DNA of 64,000 nt, from the NCBI RefSeq assembly GCF_014332515.1, contig NZ_VFSD01000021.1, positions 62,001 to 126,000 of the forward strand. The letters are read 5' to 3'. The notes under the pieces are model-generated. The model did no database searches. It was given only the letters and a program-made list of their open reading frames with translations, and was not told the origin of the DNA. How positions within the stretch are numbered: the stretch's first letter is position 1; each line of letters opens with the position of its first letter. Origin of the DNA: Pontibacter beigongshangensis (GTDB taxonomy: Bacteria > Bacteroidota > Bacteroidia > Cytophagales > Hymenobacteraceae). Made by a program: the position numbers and the translations under genes. Positions 38,740-48,636 of the stretch are shown piece by piece.

Positions 38740-40194
38740 TTACTGTCTAACAATGGAGACAGACTTCGCAGCCAGGTCAACAGAAACTATATAATTTCCG
38801 GCGGTGGCACCCGTTACGCGCCATTTGTTATCCGCACCTTCGCAACCTGACCTGAAAACAAAGTTCGTATTGGTAATAGGCTGGTTTTCAGCAGCGGCAT
38901 TAATCCATAGGCCATCGCACCAGTCGCCTTTGAACAATGAAAATTTAAATTCACCAGCCTGAAGAGGCCCAGTGTAGGTGTACACACTACCGCTTTTGCT
39001 CATGGGTTCAGGCACCGCTATATCCCATCCGTTAGGGCCGGCGTCACCGATCATATAGACATCTACCGGAGCGAAGACGATGGTCATTGTCTGCAGGTTC
39101 AGGGTTATTTTATAGACACCTGCTTGTGCTATTCTCCATTTGTTGTCCGGCTCGCCAGCTGAGAGCTGAACAGCTGTACTGGTGATGGGGGCATTTTCTA
39201 CAGTTGGCCTGTAGAAAGGGGTGCCCCAGTCTTTGGCAGTAGCTATTTTGAGCTCACCGGCATTCAAATAATCCAGATAGGTGAACACGAACGGATCGGA
39301 ATCGCTCTGTGTCATTTCGTCGGCATTATCTAAGTCCCAACCTTTTGGCGTGGCATCGCCCACAATCCACAGCTCCGAGTAAGCAGGTCCGGCCCCTTCC
39401 GTTATAGAAATAGTATGATCTAACAGGTTCACGGAGATGGAGTAAACGCCGCTTTGTTCTATTCTGAATTTTTCGTCCGGTTCGCTGTCAGAAGTACGTA
39501 ATACCAGCTGGGAATCGGAAGCCCCTTTATTATACGATGGTAAGAAGCTGCCCAGTGTGGTAATGAATTTAAACTCCCCTTCATTCAGCCTGCCTTGCCA
39601 GGTAAACCGGCCGGGGCCTGCACTGCTCAAGGTCATAGGAGTGGCATTGTCGGTACTCCAACTGTTTGGCGTCGCATCGCCTATCAAAAACAAAGTAGTG
39701 GTAACTGGTTGGTAAGGCGTAACTCGAATAACGGTGGTGGTGGAGTCTGAATAATCTGTTCCCAACACCTTGGTTACCACTTTTGCCTCAACAGCTGCCT
39801 CCACTCCGGGAACCAGGTTTACCTGAGAAAGCAACAGGCTATTTAACTCCTGCATACTGTACTTTTTCTCAAAACTGGATCTCCCCATATCCACCATTAC
39901 CGCATCCTGAAAATTATTGCCCTGCTTATCCAGATACAACTTATAGGTGATGCCGGAGCTGGTGCCATAGTTAGACCCGCTTGTCCAGGAAAAAGCAATT
40001 GCTTCACTGGCTGCCAGTGCCTCCTGCAGCACCACCTCCTCTTTGCTGGTACTCAGCTCCAGAGGCTTGTTCAGTGCCATGTCGAACTCCTCGTAAATAT
40101 CTTTTTCGCAGGAGGAGGCAAAAACCGACACCAGGAGCAGGAGCGCCCCTACATACCAGGGCGCTTTCGTAGTATTGTTTAAAACGTGTTTCAT
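38740..40194 (-). CDS. SusE/SusF-like outer-membrane glucan-binding lipoprotein with three modules
   Basis: Surface glucan-binding lipoprotein of unit E. The 484-residue product has a lipobox (ASSC) followed by EKDIYEEFD, again acidic. It has a SusE-type N-terminal domain (about 35-165) and three repeated SusF-type modules that begin LFLIGDATPNSW, LWIVGDATPKGW and VYMIGDAGPNGW (about 172-270, 275-370, 378-484). The unit A homologue has two modules, so this one may reach further or bind more tightly. It starts 29 bp after the susD-like stop. Confidence 0.85.
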   Translation of the reverse strand: MKHVLNNTTKAPWYVGALLLLVSVFASSCEKDIYEEFDMALNKPLELSTSKEEVVLQEALAASEAIAFSWTSGSNYGTSSGITYKLYLDKQGNNFQDAVMVDMGRSSFEKKYSMQELNSLLLSQVNLVPGVEAAVEAKVVTKVLGTDYSDSTTTVIRVTPYQPVTTTLFLIGDATPNSWSTDNATPMTLSSAGPGRFTWQGRLNEGEFKFITTLGSFLPSYNKGASDSQLVLRTSDSEPDEKFRIEQSGVYSISVNLLDHTISITEGAGPAYSELWIVGDATPKGWDLDNADEMTQSDSDPFVFTYLDYLNAGELKIATAKDWGTPFYRPTVENAPITSTAVQLSAGEPDNKWRIAQAGVYKITLNLQTMTIVFAPVDVYMIGDAGPNGWDIAVPEPMSKSGSVYTYTGPLQAGEFKFSLFKGDWCDGLWINAAAENQPITNTNFVFRSGCEGADNKWRVTGATAGNYIVSVDLAAKSVSIVRQ

Positions 40195-40223
40195 TTCTGT
40201 AAATGCTTTTGTTTAGCCCTTGA

Positions 40224-41738
40224 TTAATAGCCTGTATTTTGAACCAGATTTTGGTTGGCATCTATTTCCTGTTGCGGAATAGGTAACACCATGTGCCTGG
40301 CGGCGGCATTGGTTTTGCCTAAAGAGTGCAGGTAAGGCACAAAATACTGGCCGTTGTCGTAGCGAATAATGTCAAACCAGTGCTGCCCTTCAAAAGCCAG
40401 TTCCAGGCGGCGCTCTTTTCTGATTGCGGTTCTTAAAGCACTTTGGCTAAGCCCGGAGATAGCTGGCAAACCTGCTCTTAACCGAACCCGGTTCAGGGGC
40501 CCTCCACTATGGATGCTGCTGGCCGGGGCCTGCGCCTCATTGGTTCGGCCTAACTCGTTCAGCGCTTCGGCCTGCATGAGCAGCACATCGGCGTAGCGGA
40601 GCACCGTGAAGTTGGCCGGGTTGGTGTTGTATTCCGGAGAGATCGACTTTGGTACCAAAAACTTGCGCAGGTTGTAACCCGTCATGGAATAAGACCTCTT
40701 GTACTCCTGCCCGTCGAAGGTTGGACCGCCTTCGTATAAGATGGTTTTGTCTTTCCGGAGATCTCCTGTTTCGTACTGATTCACGAATTCCTGCGTTGGC
40801 TGGTTCCAGCCGTAGCCACCGGCTACCATGCCAGAGTTCCGTGGCCCTGTAAAGGTGCTCACCCAAGAAGCCATCTGCTCATTGCCTCCAAAGAAATCTG
40901 CAGTGTTCACTTTCCCAACATACTGCACCTCGAACAGCGACTCAGGCCCGTTTTCTGTTAAAGGATTAAAGTTGTCGCTGTAGTCCTCGTTTAAGGTATA
41001 GCCCAGCGCAGTCACCTGCTCGCATAACTCCACGGTCTTCTGGTAATTTCCTAAGGTCAGGTATACTTTTGCCAGCATACCGGCAGCCGCTCCTTTAGAA
41101 GCACGCCCAACATCAGCGTCGGAATAGGTTTCCTTTGGGGGCAGCAACTCCATCGCCTCTGTCAGGTCCTGCACAATTTGGTTGTACACCTGTTCTTTAG
41201 GCGTACGGGCAGGATACAGGTACTCATTCGTAGGTGTATCAGGAGCATCTGTAATTAAAGGAACATCCCCAAAAGCCCTCACCAGGATAAAATAATACAA
41301 GCCACGTAAGAATTTAGCCTCGCCAAGTATCCTATTTTTCAGGTTTTCCTCCATCTCGATACCGGGCACATATTTCAGCACCACATTCGCCCGCAGAATA
41401 CCGGGCGAGGGGCCTCTCCATAAGTCGAGGGCTGCCTCGTTGGCTGTGGTGTGCACAAAGTTCGAGACATCCTGCGTGCCGATACCATCGGTACCTCCAC
41501 CGGCACCCACTATGCTGTTACCGGCCCATATATCAGAACCCCAGATCTGGAAGTTGTACAGCTTTGGCCATTGCAAAGGCTGGTAAGCGCCATTAATGGC
41601 CGCAATGGCATCTGTCTGGGTCTGGTAAAAGTTCTGTGGGTTAATGGTATCTAAAGGAGTTCTGTCCAGGTAACTTTCACAGCTGTTCAGGCTGCTTACG
41701 AGCAAGAGGGCAGCCGTATATTTTAATATTGATTTCAT
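40224..41738 (-). CDS. SusD/RagB-like glycan-binding lipoprotein (second)
   Basis: Lid protein of the second SusCD importer. The 504-residue product has a lipobox (SLNSCESYLDRTP) and the family TPR region (GEAKFLRGLYYFILVRAFGDVP near 145). The C-terminal RagB part ends NLVQNTGY. It is 17 bp after the susC-like stop. It differs strongly from the unit A SusD-like protein, so the two importers probably prefer different chain lengths or branching. Confidence 0.96.
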   Translation of the reverse strand: MKSILKYTAALLLVSSLNSCESYLDRTPLDTINPQNFYQTQTDAIAAINGAYQPLQWPKLYNFQIWGSDIWAGNSIVGAGGGTDGIGTQDVSNFVHTTANEAALDLWRGPSPGILRANVVLKYVPGIEMEENLKNRILGEAKFLRGLYYFILVRAFGDVPLITDAPDTPTNEYLYPARTPKEQVYNQIVQDLTEAMELLPPKETYSDADVGRASKGAAAGMLAKVYLTLGNYQKTVELCEQVTALGYTLNEDYSDNFNPLTENGPESLFEVQYVGKVNTADFFGGNEQMASWVSTFTGPRNSGMVAGGYGWNQPTQEFVNQYETGDLRKDKTILYEGGPTFDGQEYKRSYSMTGYNLRKFLVPKSISPEYNTNPANFTVLRYADVLLMQAEALNELGRTNEAQAPASSIHSGGPLNRVRLRAGLPAISGLSQSALRTAIRKERRLELAFEGQHWFDIIRYDNGQYFVPYLHSLGKTNAAARHMVLPIPQQEIDANQNLVQNTGY

Positions 41739-41755
41739 ATCAGTAGATGTTAAGA

Positions 41756-44700
41756 TTAAAAGCCAACGTTGATGCCTGCACTCAATGTTCTGGATAGTGG
41801 GTACACGCTCAGGTCCACGCCACTCACGCCTACCTCCGGATCAAATCCGGTGTAATTGGTAAAGGTGAACAGGTTTTGTCCGGATACATAGATTCTGGCG
41901 GAGCTTATTTTGGCCCGGCCGATGATGCTTTGCGGCAGTGTATACCCCAGGGTCACGTTCTTCACTCTCAGGTAAGAGCCATCTTCCACAAAGCGGGTCG
42001 ATACTCTGGTGTTTTTGTTCGGATCGTTAAAAACAGCACGAGGCATGGAATTGCTGGGATTTGTTTCTGTCCAGCGGCTGAGCACGGCAGTTGTCTGGTT
42101 CTGCGCCACGGCCATGCCTTCCTGGAATACTCTGTTAGCATTAAAGATATCGTTGCCCTGCACACCTTGCAGGAAGACCGTAAAATCGAAGCCTTTCCAG
42201 GCAAAGGTGTTGTTCATGGCAAACGTGAACCGCGGGTTCGGATTTCCGATATAAGACCGGTCAGAGTCGTTGATGACCCCATCGTTGTTGATGTCCAGGA
42301 ATTTCGCATCGCCGGGCGCGGTGCTGTTAAAAAGATCGGCTCCCTGTTGCTGCAGCGCATAGTTGTTCACCTCTTCCTGATTCTGGAAAATGCCGTTCAT
42401 GATAAAGCCATAAAAAGAGTTGATAGGATAGCCGTTCTTCTGGCGCAGCACCTGGCCATAGCCGCCGTACAAAGGCACATCACCGTTCAGGTTCAGGATT
42501 TCATTCTCGTTTACGGAGAAGTTCATATTGGTGCTCCACTCCAATGGGCCCGTAGTATTGTGCGAGGTAACTGCAAACTCCAGACCCCTGTTACGCACTT
42601 TACCAAAGTTGATGCTTGGCACGAATATGTCTGAATATCCTGTAGTAACCGGCACGTTCATAGGCACCAGCATATCGTTCGTATTCTTGATATAGCCATC
42701 TACAGTCACGCTGATCCGGCCATTTAAGAAAGCAGCATCTAACCCGATATTTGATTGCTCCACCTCTTCCCAGCGAACATTGGCATTTGGCAGCACCACC
42801 GGCACAACAGAGTTCACCACAGTGTTGTTGAAGGTAGCCTGCCCTACGGTGAGCCTGGAGGCGTAGGCATAGTTGCCTATGTTCTGGTTACCCGTAACAC
42901 CGTAGCCGGCCCGGAGCGATAGATCACTCAGCCAATTAACTTCTCCGAAGAAGTCTTCTTCTGAGATTCGCCACTTAGCAGAGGCCGATGGGAAGGTACC
43001 CCACCTGTTGTTGGCTCCGAAACGGCTGCTGCCATCGCGGCGCAGGTTTGCTGTGAGCAGGTATCTGTCGTTATAGTTGTAGTTCACCCGTCCCAGGAAA
43101 GAGAACAAGGCCCAGTCGCTGGCGTTTCCGCCTGAAGGAAGATCGATGGTGCCGTTATCCAACTGCTGGGCAGCATCGCTTATAAAGTCCTGGCGCGAGG
43201 CGTTGATCTGGTCGTAGCGGTTATCCTGGGCGCTGGTACCGGCCAGTACGGTAAGGTGGTGGTTTCCGAAGCTGGCATCGTAAGTCAGGTAATTATCCCA
43301 GAGTTTGGTGATGCTCTTGTTGTGCTGCTGGAACAAGGTGCTGAATTCATTGGCTATCGGCTTCCAGGCATATTTTGGGGACCAGTTCCGGCTATCCCAG
43401 AAAGCGGCCTGTATGCCTACCGTTGTTTTAAAAGTCAGCTGGGGCAGAATGGTAAACTCACCGCTGATGTTGCCCAGCACATTGTACCCTAAGGTGGTGT
43501 TGCTGTTCTCCAGTGCCTGCCCTACTGGATTACGCACATCGCCAAACCAGCTGCTCTGCCCTTCCGGACCAGACCAGGTGCCATCAGGGTTGCGGAGCGG
43601 CTGCACCGGCAGTGCAGCCATGGCATTACGGATGTCGATAGCGCCGCTTGTTTTTTTATCGTGGCTTAACAGCAGGTTGTTCGACAGCTTGAACCAGTTG
43701 ATAAACTTGTTGTCGCTGTTCAGGGTTAAGGTATAGCGTTTGTAGCCGTTGTTGATCACGATACCGTCCTGGTCAGTGTAAGTGCCCGAAGCATAGAAAT
43801 TTGATTTCTCGGTGCCGCCCGCGTAAGAAACGGAGTAGTTCTGCTGTGGGGCCGACCTAAAATACTCACCCAGCCAATCGGTGTTGGTAGTGATCGTAGC
43901 CGGATCGGCATAAGCGGGATTTTGCAACTGCCCGTTGTTGGCCATTATCTCGTTATGAAGTTCAGCAAACTGGGCAGAGTTCAGCATATCCACCATATTA
44001 GTGGCCTGCTGCACGGCAGTATAAGCTCTAAACTCCAGCCGGCCTTTGCCCTCAACGCCCCTCTTAGTCGTAATCAGCACCACACCTGCGGCACCTCTTG
44101 ATCCATAGATTGCTGCCGCAGAAGCATCTTTCAGAATGTCCATAGTCTCGATGTCATCGGGGTTGATGGCATTTAGGGGAAGATCGGTGGGCACTCCGTC
44201 GATCACCACCAGCGGGTTACTGTCGTTGATGGTACTCGTACCTCTTACCCGGATGGTCGCGTTGCTGCCTGGGGCACCGGAGGTGGTTACCTGCACGCCT
44301 GCAGCACGGCCCTGCAGCGCCTGGCCCGCATCCGGCACCGGTAGCGACCGCACATCATCCATCTTAACAGAGGCGACAGAACCCGTTACATCACGTTTGC
44401 TCTGAGTTCCGTAACCAACCACGACCACTTCATCCAGAAGCTTGGAATCTGAAGCCAGGGTTGCATTAATAATAGCCTGGTTTCCTATCGGAACTTCCTG
44501 TGTTATGTAACCTACGTAAGAGAACACTAATGTCGCATTTTCCTGTCCGGCCGGTACAGTTAAGCTGTATTTCCCCTCGAGGTCTGTCGCACTACCAACA
44601 GTTGTGCCTTTTACCATAACTGTAACTCCGGGCAAACCGGCACCTGTGTTGTCTTTCACTTCTCCGCTAACAGTGCGTTCGCTTTGTGCCAGTACTGGCA

Positions 44701-44827
44701 TGGTGAGGAGAAGAAGCACAACCATCAACGAAGCTAGTCCATACCATTTGGTACTGGTCAGCTCCGGTTTTGAGAGAAACGTACAAAACGCTTCCCGCGG
44801 CAGCCAAACTAATAAAATTTTCTTCAT
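41756..44827 (-). CDS. SusC/RagA-like TonB-dependent outer-membrane transporter (second)
   Basis: TonB-dependent oligosaccharide importer heading unit E. The 1023-residue product has a hydrophobic signal segment (about 31-47, ending VLA) and a regulatory-like domain (about 52-130, GAGLPGVTVMVKGTT). LLDEVVVVGYGTQSKRDVTG is followed by the plug (ILKDASAAAIYGSRGAAG near 235) and a barrel ending in aromatic residues. Its leader is short: the predicted -7 box is about 85 bp upstream of the ATG. Confidence 0.96.
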   Translation of the reverse strand: MKKILLVWLPREAFCTFLSKPELTSTKWYGLASLMVVLLLLTMPVLAQSERTVSGEVKDNTGAGLPGVTVMVKGTTVGSATDLEGKYSLTVPAGQENATLVFSYVGYITQEVPIGNQAIINATLASDSKLLDEVVVVGYGTQSKRDVTGSVASVKMDDVRSLPVPDAGQALQGRAAGVQVTTSGAPGSNATIRVRGTSTINDSNPLVVIDGVPTDLPLNAINPDDIETMDILKDASAAAIYGSRGAAGVVLITTKRGVEGKGRLEFRAYTAVQQATNMVDMLNSAQFAELHNEIMANNGQLQNPAYADPATITTNTDWLGEYFRSAPQQNYSVSYAGGTEKSNFYASGTYTDQDGIVINNGYKRYTLTLNSDNKFINWFKLSNNLLLSHDKKTSGAIDIRNAMAALPVQPLRNPDGTWSGPEGQSSWFGDVRNPVGQALENSNTTLGYNVLGNISGEFTILPQLTFKTTVGIQAAFWDSRNWSPKYAWKPIANEFSTLFQQHNKSITKLWDNYLTYDASFGNHHLTVLAGTSAQDNRYDQINASRQDFISDAAQQLDNGTIDLPSGGNASDWALFSFLGRVNYNYNDRYLLTANLRRDGSSRFGANNRWGTFPSASAKWRISEEDFFGEVNWLSDLSLRAGYGVTGNQNIGNYAYASRLTVGQATFNNTVVNSVVPVVLPNANVRWEEVEQSNIGLDAAFLNGRISVTVDGYIKNTNDMLVPMNVPVTTGYSDIFVPSINFGKVRNRGLEFAVTSHNTTGPLEWSTNMNFSVNENEILNLNGDVPLYGGYGQVLRQKNGYPINSFYGFIMNGIFQNQEEVNNYALQQQGADLFNSTAPGDAKFLDINNDGVINDSDRSYIGNPNPRFTFAMNNTFAWKGFDFTVFLQGVQGNDIFNANRVFQEGMAVAQNQTTAVLSRWTETNPSNSMPRAVFNDPNKNTRVSTRFVEDGSYLRVKNVTLGYTLPQSIIGRAKISSARIYVSGQNLFTFTNYTGFDPEVGVSGVDLSVYPLSRTLSAGINVGF

Positions 44828-44890
44828 AAGTAATGAGATCTTGAGGGATTAAACTTTTTAATTAAAGGCTATAGGATTCGCTATCGCAGT

Positions 44891-44972
44891 TAACTAACAA
44901 TTGTTAACATTACAAATTTGTATTGCTCTGCAACCAACATCAATTAATACATGAATAATATAGAAAATAAAG
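44891..44972 (-). promoter_or_regulatory. Shared alpha-glucan promoter module, copy E (best conserved)
   Basis: Read on the minus strand: TTTCTATA (44959-44966), TTGATG (44938-44943), 17 bp, CAAATTTG (44913-44920). The perfect 12-bp palindrome TAACAATTGTTA follows (44895-44906), within a longer GTTAAC-N8-GTTAAC arrangement (44889-44908). TTG to CAAATTTG is 20 bp, right for the Bacteroidota -33/-7 pair. Confidence 0.85.
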
Positions 44973-45434
44973 GCTCTAAACAAAATATAACTACCTGATT
45001 ATAAGAAACATACAACAAGAGGCTACTTATTAAAATATAACCCAAATATTGAGCTTAAGAGGAACAAAAATCAGCAAAAAACAACCTACCAAATGCCTTT
45101 AAAATCACTGTTATAACAATAGTGAATTTTAGGCTTCAATGCTGTATAATATGGCAAGCTTAGAACTGTAGTGGGAATGGTGACAAGTGCTGATTGGGAA
45201 TTACGCAGTTGACATATATGCTAAAAAGAAGATAACATAGTGTACTGAGTGTATGTGCCTGAGCCTAAAGATTCACCATTTTGGACCGTATTCAAGAACC
45301 AATATGCTAATCCTTAAATCGGAATTATATTTTATAGAATAGTAAGCAAGAGACGAAGAAGTGGTGGCTGGTTTTAAGTTAGGCTAGTCCCGGTTTTGGG
45401 TGGGGCTGACGAATATTTTGAAAGCGTCAGATGG
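44973..45434. other. AT-rich intergenic region, no gene seen
   Basis: It lies between promoter module E and the terminator of the second SusR-like gene. No open frame, RNA or further promoter module was recognised. Confidence 0.45.
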
Positions 45435-45473
45435 TACTAACTCCTACTAATTCAGAAAATGTCAGGAGTAGTA
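45435..45473 (-). terminator. Hairpin after the second SusR-like gene
   Basis: TACTAACTCCT and AGGAGTAGTA can pair with one bulged base. It lies 37 bp past the stop codon and separates the regulator gene from unit E. Confidence 0.45.
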
Positions 45474-45509
45474 TTTACTCTTTCCCTTGGCAAGCAACAG
45501 AAATAATTA

Positions 45510-47120
45510 CTAAAACGCCTTTATCTCCATTATTTTGCGCTCAAAATTCTCGTTAGGCAAGAGGGACCTCTTCTTTACTTTGGATTTGTAGGTATAAATC
45601 GTATTAACAGAATACTCTAGAATCCGGGCAATTTGCTCATGATCGGTAATGCCTATCCGGATAAGGGCAAATATGCGTTGCTCTATCGTCAAGGACTGCT
45701 CATCCTTGGGTATGAACTGGTCTTCTTCTTTAAAAAAGGAGTTGAAGGATGGCACAAAATTAGGGAAGAGCTTAAGGAAAATTTTGTCAAAGCTCAGGTA
45801 CAGGGCCTCCCGCTCCTTTTTCAGGTTCAACGACTTCATCACATGATTTATCTCATCGTACTTCTTGGCTATTACTTTTTTATCGAGGGCCTTTTTGAAC
45901 TTCTCCATCTTGTCAATGTACTCCGAGTACATATTAAAGGAATAGCCTATATACTCTTCTTTTATCCGGTTGGCTTCAAACAGGCTCTCGTTCACTTCCT
46001 GCAGTTTGGTGTTGGCTTCTGTTACCGTTCGTTTGGCCACCCGCAACTGCTTGAGCTGTCTGAATATTATAAAAGCAAAGACTAACACCAGCACTGATAG
46101 CAGCGTCACCACGACGGCATAAACAACCAAGCGGCCCCGTTGCCCTTCTACTGTCGTCAGACGTTCTCCCTCAATCACGGGCAAGATGGCCGCCACCTGT
46201 ATCTTGCGCTGCTTTGCACCATAATAGGTAGCATCTTCCTGGGCCTGTTTAATGTAGTCGTAGGCTCTGCCTTCATCTCCGTTATTATAGAGGAATTCCG
46301 CCAGTGTCATCAGAGCAACTCCTTCTTTTACAGATGCCTTTATGTCAGCTATAGCGGCTCTTGCCATCATCTCGATGGCTTTGTCGGTATGCCCCTGCTT
46401 GTAGTAGTAGTTGCCTAATGAGTTGGCAGCCATGGCGTATTGGTTCAGTGAAGGGTTGAATTTGTTCAGAATTGTCTGAAAATCTGCCCTGGCTTTTTCA
46501 GGTTGGACGGCAATCTCATGCTTCATCCCACGGAGCGCGTAAAACCAGAGAGTATTTGTATCTAAGAGAGCAAGTGCAGAGTCCACATATCTTTCGCCGG
46601 TATTGTTGTAGCGGGGGGTATAATAGGAATCTTGGGTGTAGCCGGAAAGGTCATAGTAAGCTCTGGCGGTGAGAGCATAGTAATCTATTTTGATGCTATC
46701 AGGCATCTGGTTTGGATTTACAGTGTGCAGCGAATCCAGTGCCTCCTTATACATGCCCGAAGAGAGCAGTGTGTGGCTTAGCTTCAGTTTAGCATAGGTT
46801 TCCCGTACCGGATCACTTAGCTGGCGGGCGGTTTTCTGGAGGTTAAGTGCATAAGTAAAAGCAGAATCGTATTGGAACGTTCTGTATTCGTTATAGAGTT
46901 TATTATAGATACTGAACTGCTGCTGAAGAGAGATGTCTCCTACATTCTTCATTACTTTCTTCAGCTCCTCTAACCTTTCCTTCTTTTGCTCTATAAATCT
47001 GTGCCTGCTATTGATGGTGCTACTAAGCTCATTCAGGAGACTGTCGGCTTTTGGAGAAGCTAAGACTACTGTACTAAAAAGCAGGAACAGTAAAGCAATA
47101 AATATACCCTTATAAGTCAT
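45510..47120 (-). CDS. SusR-like membrane-anchored transcriptional regulator (copy 2)
   Basis: Same layout as the regulator at 10768-12375: signal segment (MTYKGIFIALLFLLF), TPR-like sensor region, one transmembrane segment (about 328-350, VVTLLSVLVLVFAFIIF), a coiled coil, then the C-terminal helix-turn-helix (DHEQIARILEYSVNTIYTYK). The last 150 residues are nearly identical to those of copy 1 while the sensor halves differ more. The two could thus read different sugars and act on the same DNA sites. It is just upstream of unit E. Confidence 0.85.
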   Translation of the reverse strand: MTYKGIFIALLFLLFSTVVLASPKADSLLNELSSTINSRHRFIEQKKERLEELKKVMKNVGDISLQQQFSIYNKLYNEYRTFQYDSAFTYALNLQKTARQLSDPVRETYAKLKLSHTLLSSGMYKEALDSLHTVNPNQMPDSIKIDYYALTARAYYDLSGYTQDSYYTPRYNNTGERYVDSALALLDTNTLWFYALRGMKHEIAVQPEKARADFQTILNKFNPSLNQYAMAANSLGNYYYKQGHTDKAIEMMARAAIADIKASVKEGVALMTLAEFLYNNGDEGRAYDYIKQAQEDATYYGAKQRKIQVAAILPVIEGERLTTVEGQRGRLVVYAVVVTLLSVLVLVFAFIIFRQLKQLRVAKRTVTEANTKLQEVNESLFEANRIKEEYIGYSFNMYSEYIDKMEKFKKALDKKVIAKKYDEINHVMKSLNLKKEREALYLSFDKIFLKLFPNFVPSFNSFFKEEDQFIPKDEQSLTIEQRIFALIRIGITDHEQIARILEYSVNTIYTYKSKVKKRSLLPNENFERKIMEIKAF

Positions 47121-47557
47121 AATGGTTAATTCAGATAATATACTTAAATCTTTTCAAGATACTTCTCCTTCAGCTCATCTCAAAGTTTGCCAGGGAACTA
47201 ATCCATGCAAAATTTTTAAGCTATTTAATAAAACATTCCAACTACAACAACAGGTGTAGGTACAGTCGTGTGTGATGTTCTTTGGCTAATTAAATTGAGG
47301 CTGAAATTGCTGATTCTTCTGAAATTTTCTTTGCTGTGGGCTCCCAAGTTAGCCTTATATTGAATATAAAAAATTACTCTAATTACTTAGCTGCTAAGGT
47401 CTCGGGCATTCTCTGTATTCCAAAGTCTTCTATCCTATACAATACATATAGCCAAAACAAGTCGCTACATAAATACTTATTTAAACAACTAAAATTATCT
47501 ACTATGAAGATATTCAAATGCAAAAGTCCATAGGCATTCATTCTGCTGCAAAGGTAG
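47121..47557. other. AT-rich intergenic region up to the island edge
   Basis: Upstream of the second regulator; no promoter module of the shared type. The composition switches abruptly from AT-rich to GC-rich near 47525-47560, which probably marks the left edge of the island material. No gene was seen. Confidence 0.45.
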
Positions 47558-47668
47558 CCTGCCGTCCGGACACGGGACAAGGTAGTACGAAAAAAGGGGG
47601 ATCCCTGAAGGGAAGCCCTCCGCATTTTTTTCGTCTCCACCTTGCCCTTAGTCCGTCCGCCAGGCAGG
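47558..47668. repeat. Large imperfect inverted repeat upstream of the RadC-like gene
   Basis: The left arm (CCTGCC, GGAC, ACAAGGT, ACGAAAAA from 47558 to 47595) reappears in reverse complement at 47625-47668. A GC-rich loop between them contains its own TCCC-TGAA-GGGA hairpin. It could be an origin of transfer, an element end or a strong RNA structure. Confidence 0.6.
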
Positions 47669-47712
47669 GAGGGCACCATAATCAATTCCTCAAACCTAAA
47701 AAGAACAAGATT

Positions 47713-48183
47713 ATGGAAAAGCTAACTAAAAAATCCGGACTGAACAGAGTGGCAGAAATCAAGCTGACTTACCGCTCCAAAGTGAAACCGTCTGAGCGCC
47801 CGCAGGTAACCTGCTCCACCGACTGTGCCGAGGTCCTCCGCCAAAGCTGGGACACCGGCAAGATTGAGTTTGTGGAGCAGTTCAAGGTGATGCTGCTCAA
47901 CAGGGCCAACCGGGTGCTGGGCATCTATGAGCTTTCCACCGGGGGCGTGGCCGGCACGGTGGCAGATCCCAAGCTTATCTTCGCTGCGGCTCTCAAAGCC
48001 TGCGCCAGCTCCATCGTCCTCTGCCACAACCACCCCTCCGGCAACACCAAGCCCAGTGCGGCCGACCTGCAGCTGACAAAGAAAATGAAGCAGGGCGGGG
48101 AGCTGCTCGACATTGTCGTACTAGACCACATCATCCTCACCAGCGAAACCTACTACTCCATGGCAGACGAAGGGCTCTTGTAG
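47713..48183 (+). CDS. RadC-like JAB/MPN-domain protein
   Basis: The 156-residue protein is of the short RadC type common on Bacteroidetes mobile elements. The ATG at 47713 (MEKLTKKSG) is preferred over an in-frame upstream start that would read through the inverted repeat. The metal-binding JAMM signature is complete: HNHPSGN, then S and D in PSAAD. The helix-hairpin-helix domain of chromosomal RadC is absent. Biochemical function is unknown; links to recombination or defence islands are usual. GC-rich, on the opposite strand to the restriction locus. Confidence 0.85.
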   Translation: MEKLTKKSGLNRVAEIKLTYRSKVKPSERPQVTCSTDCAEVLRQSWDTGKIEFVEQFKVMLLNRANRVLGIYELSTGGVAGTVADPKLIFAAALKACASSIVLCHNHPSGNTKPSAADLQLTKKMKQGGELLDIVVLDHIILTSETYYSMADEGLL

Positions 48184-48403
48184 CCTTTTTTTGTTCATAG
48201 AAGGATGGATCCCGAACATGCTACTCTGAATAATCCAGAGCGACTTACGCCACAATAGCAATGAGAGCAGCTAGTTAACCCATGTTCTCCAATGATGACC
48301 AAAAGTTCAGCAGCAGCAAAAGAAAACACTTCCGGAAGAGCTTTTTGATTAGAATAATTGAGAAGGCATCCCTCTCCCCTACTCAACCTGGAAATACTCA
48401 TAC

Positions 48404-48421
48404 AGACAGGTCGCAACCTGT
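48404..48421. repeat. Short perfect hairpin
   Basis: GACAGGT-CGCA-ACCTGTC. It lies about 220 bp after the RadC-like stop in a stretch (48184-48505) otherwise without recognised features. No T-run follows, so a terminator role is weak. Confidence 0.45.
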
Positions 48422-48505
48422 CCTATCGTTCCCGAACAAGATTTCCCGAAAAAATTCATTTGGAATAGCTTTCCCGTTACCAGAACTACTAAAACAAAAA
48501 TAAAA

Positions 48506-48531
48506 GGGCCCTGCCTCCCCAGGCAAGGCCC
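48506..48531 (-). terminator. Rho-independent terminator of the restriction locus
   Basis: GGGCCCTGCCT and AGGCAAGGCCC pair around CCCC with one mismatch, and the minus strand continues TTTTATTTTTG. It lies about 105 bp past the hsdM stop. Confidence 0.75.
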
Positions 48532-48636
48532 CGCCCCCACAATCAAACAAGCTAAATTGTACTGAGCAGCAATGGTCTCCGGCTATAGCAGGACTTCTCA
48601 AAGACCTTTACCAATCATCTAGACTTTTCATTCCCT

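Noticed and set aside
47383..47685. A 100-codon minus-strand frame upstream of the RadC-like gene
   Set aside because: It spans the large inverted repeat and the composition switch; unlikely to be coding.
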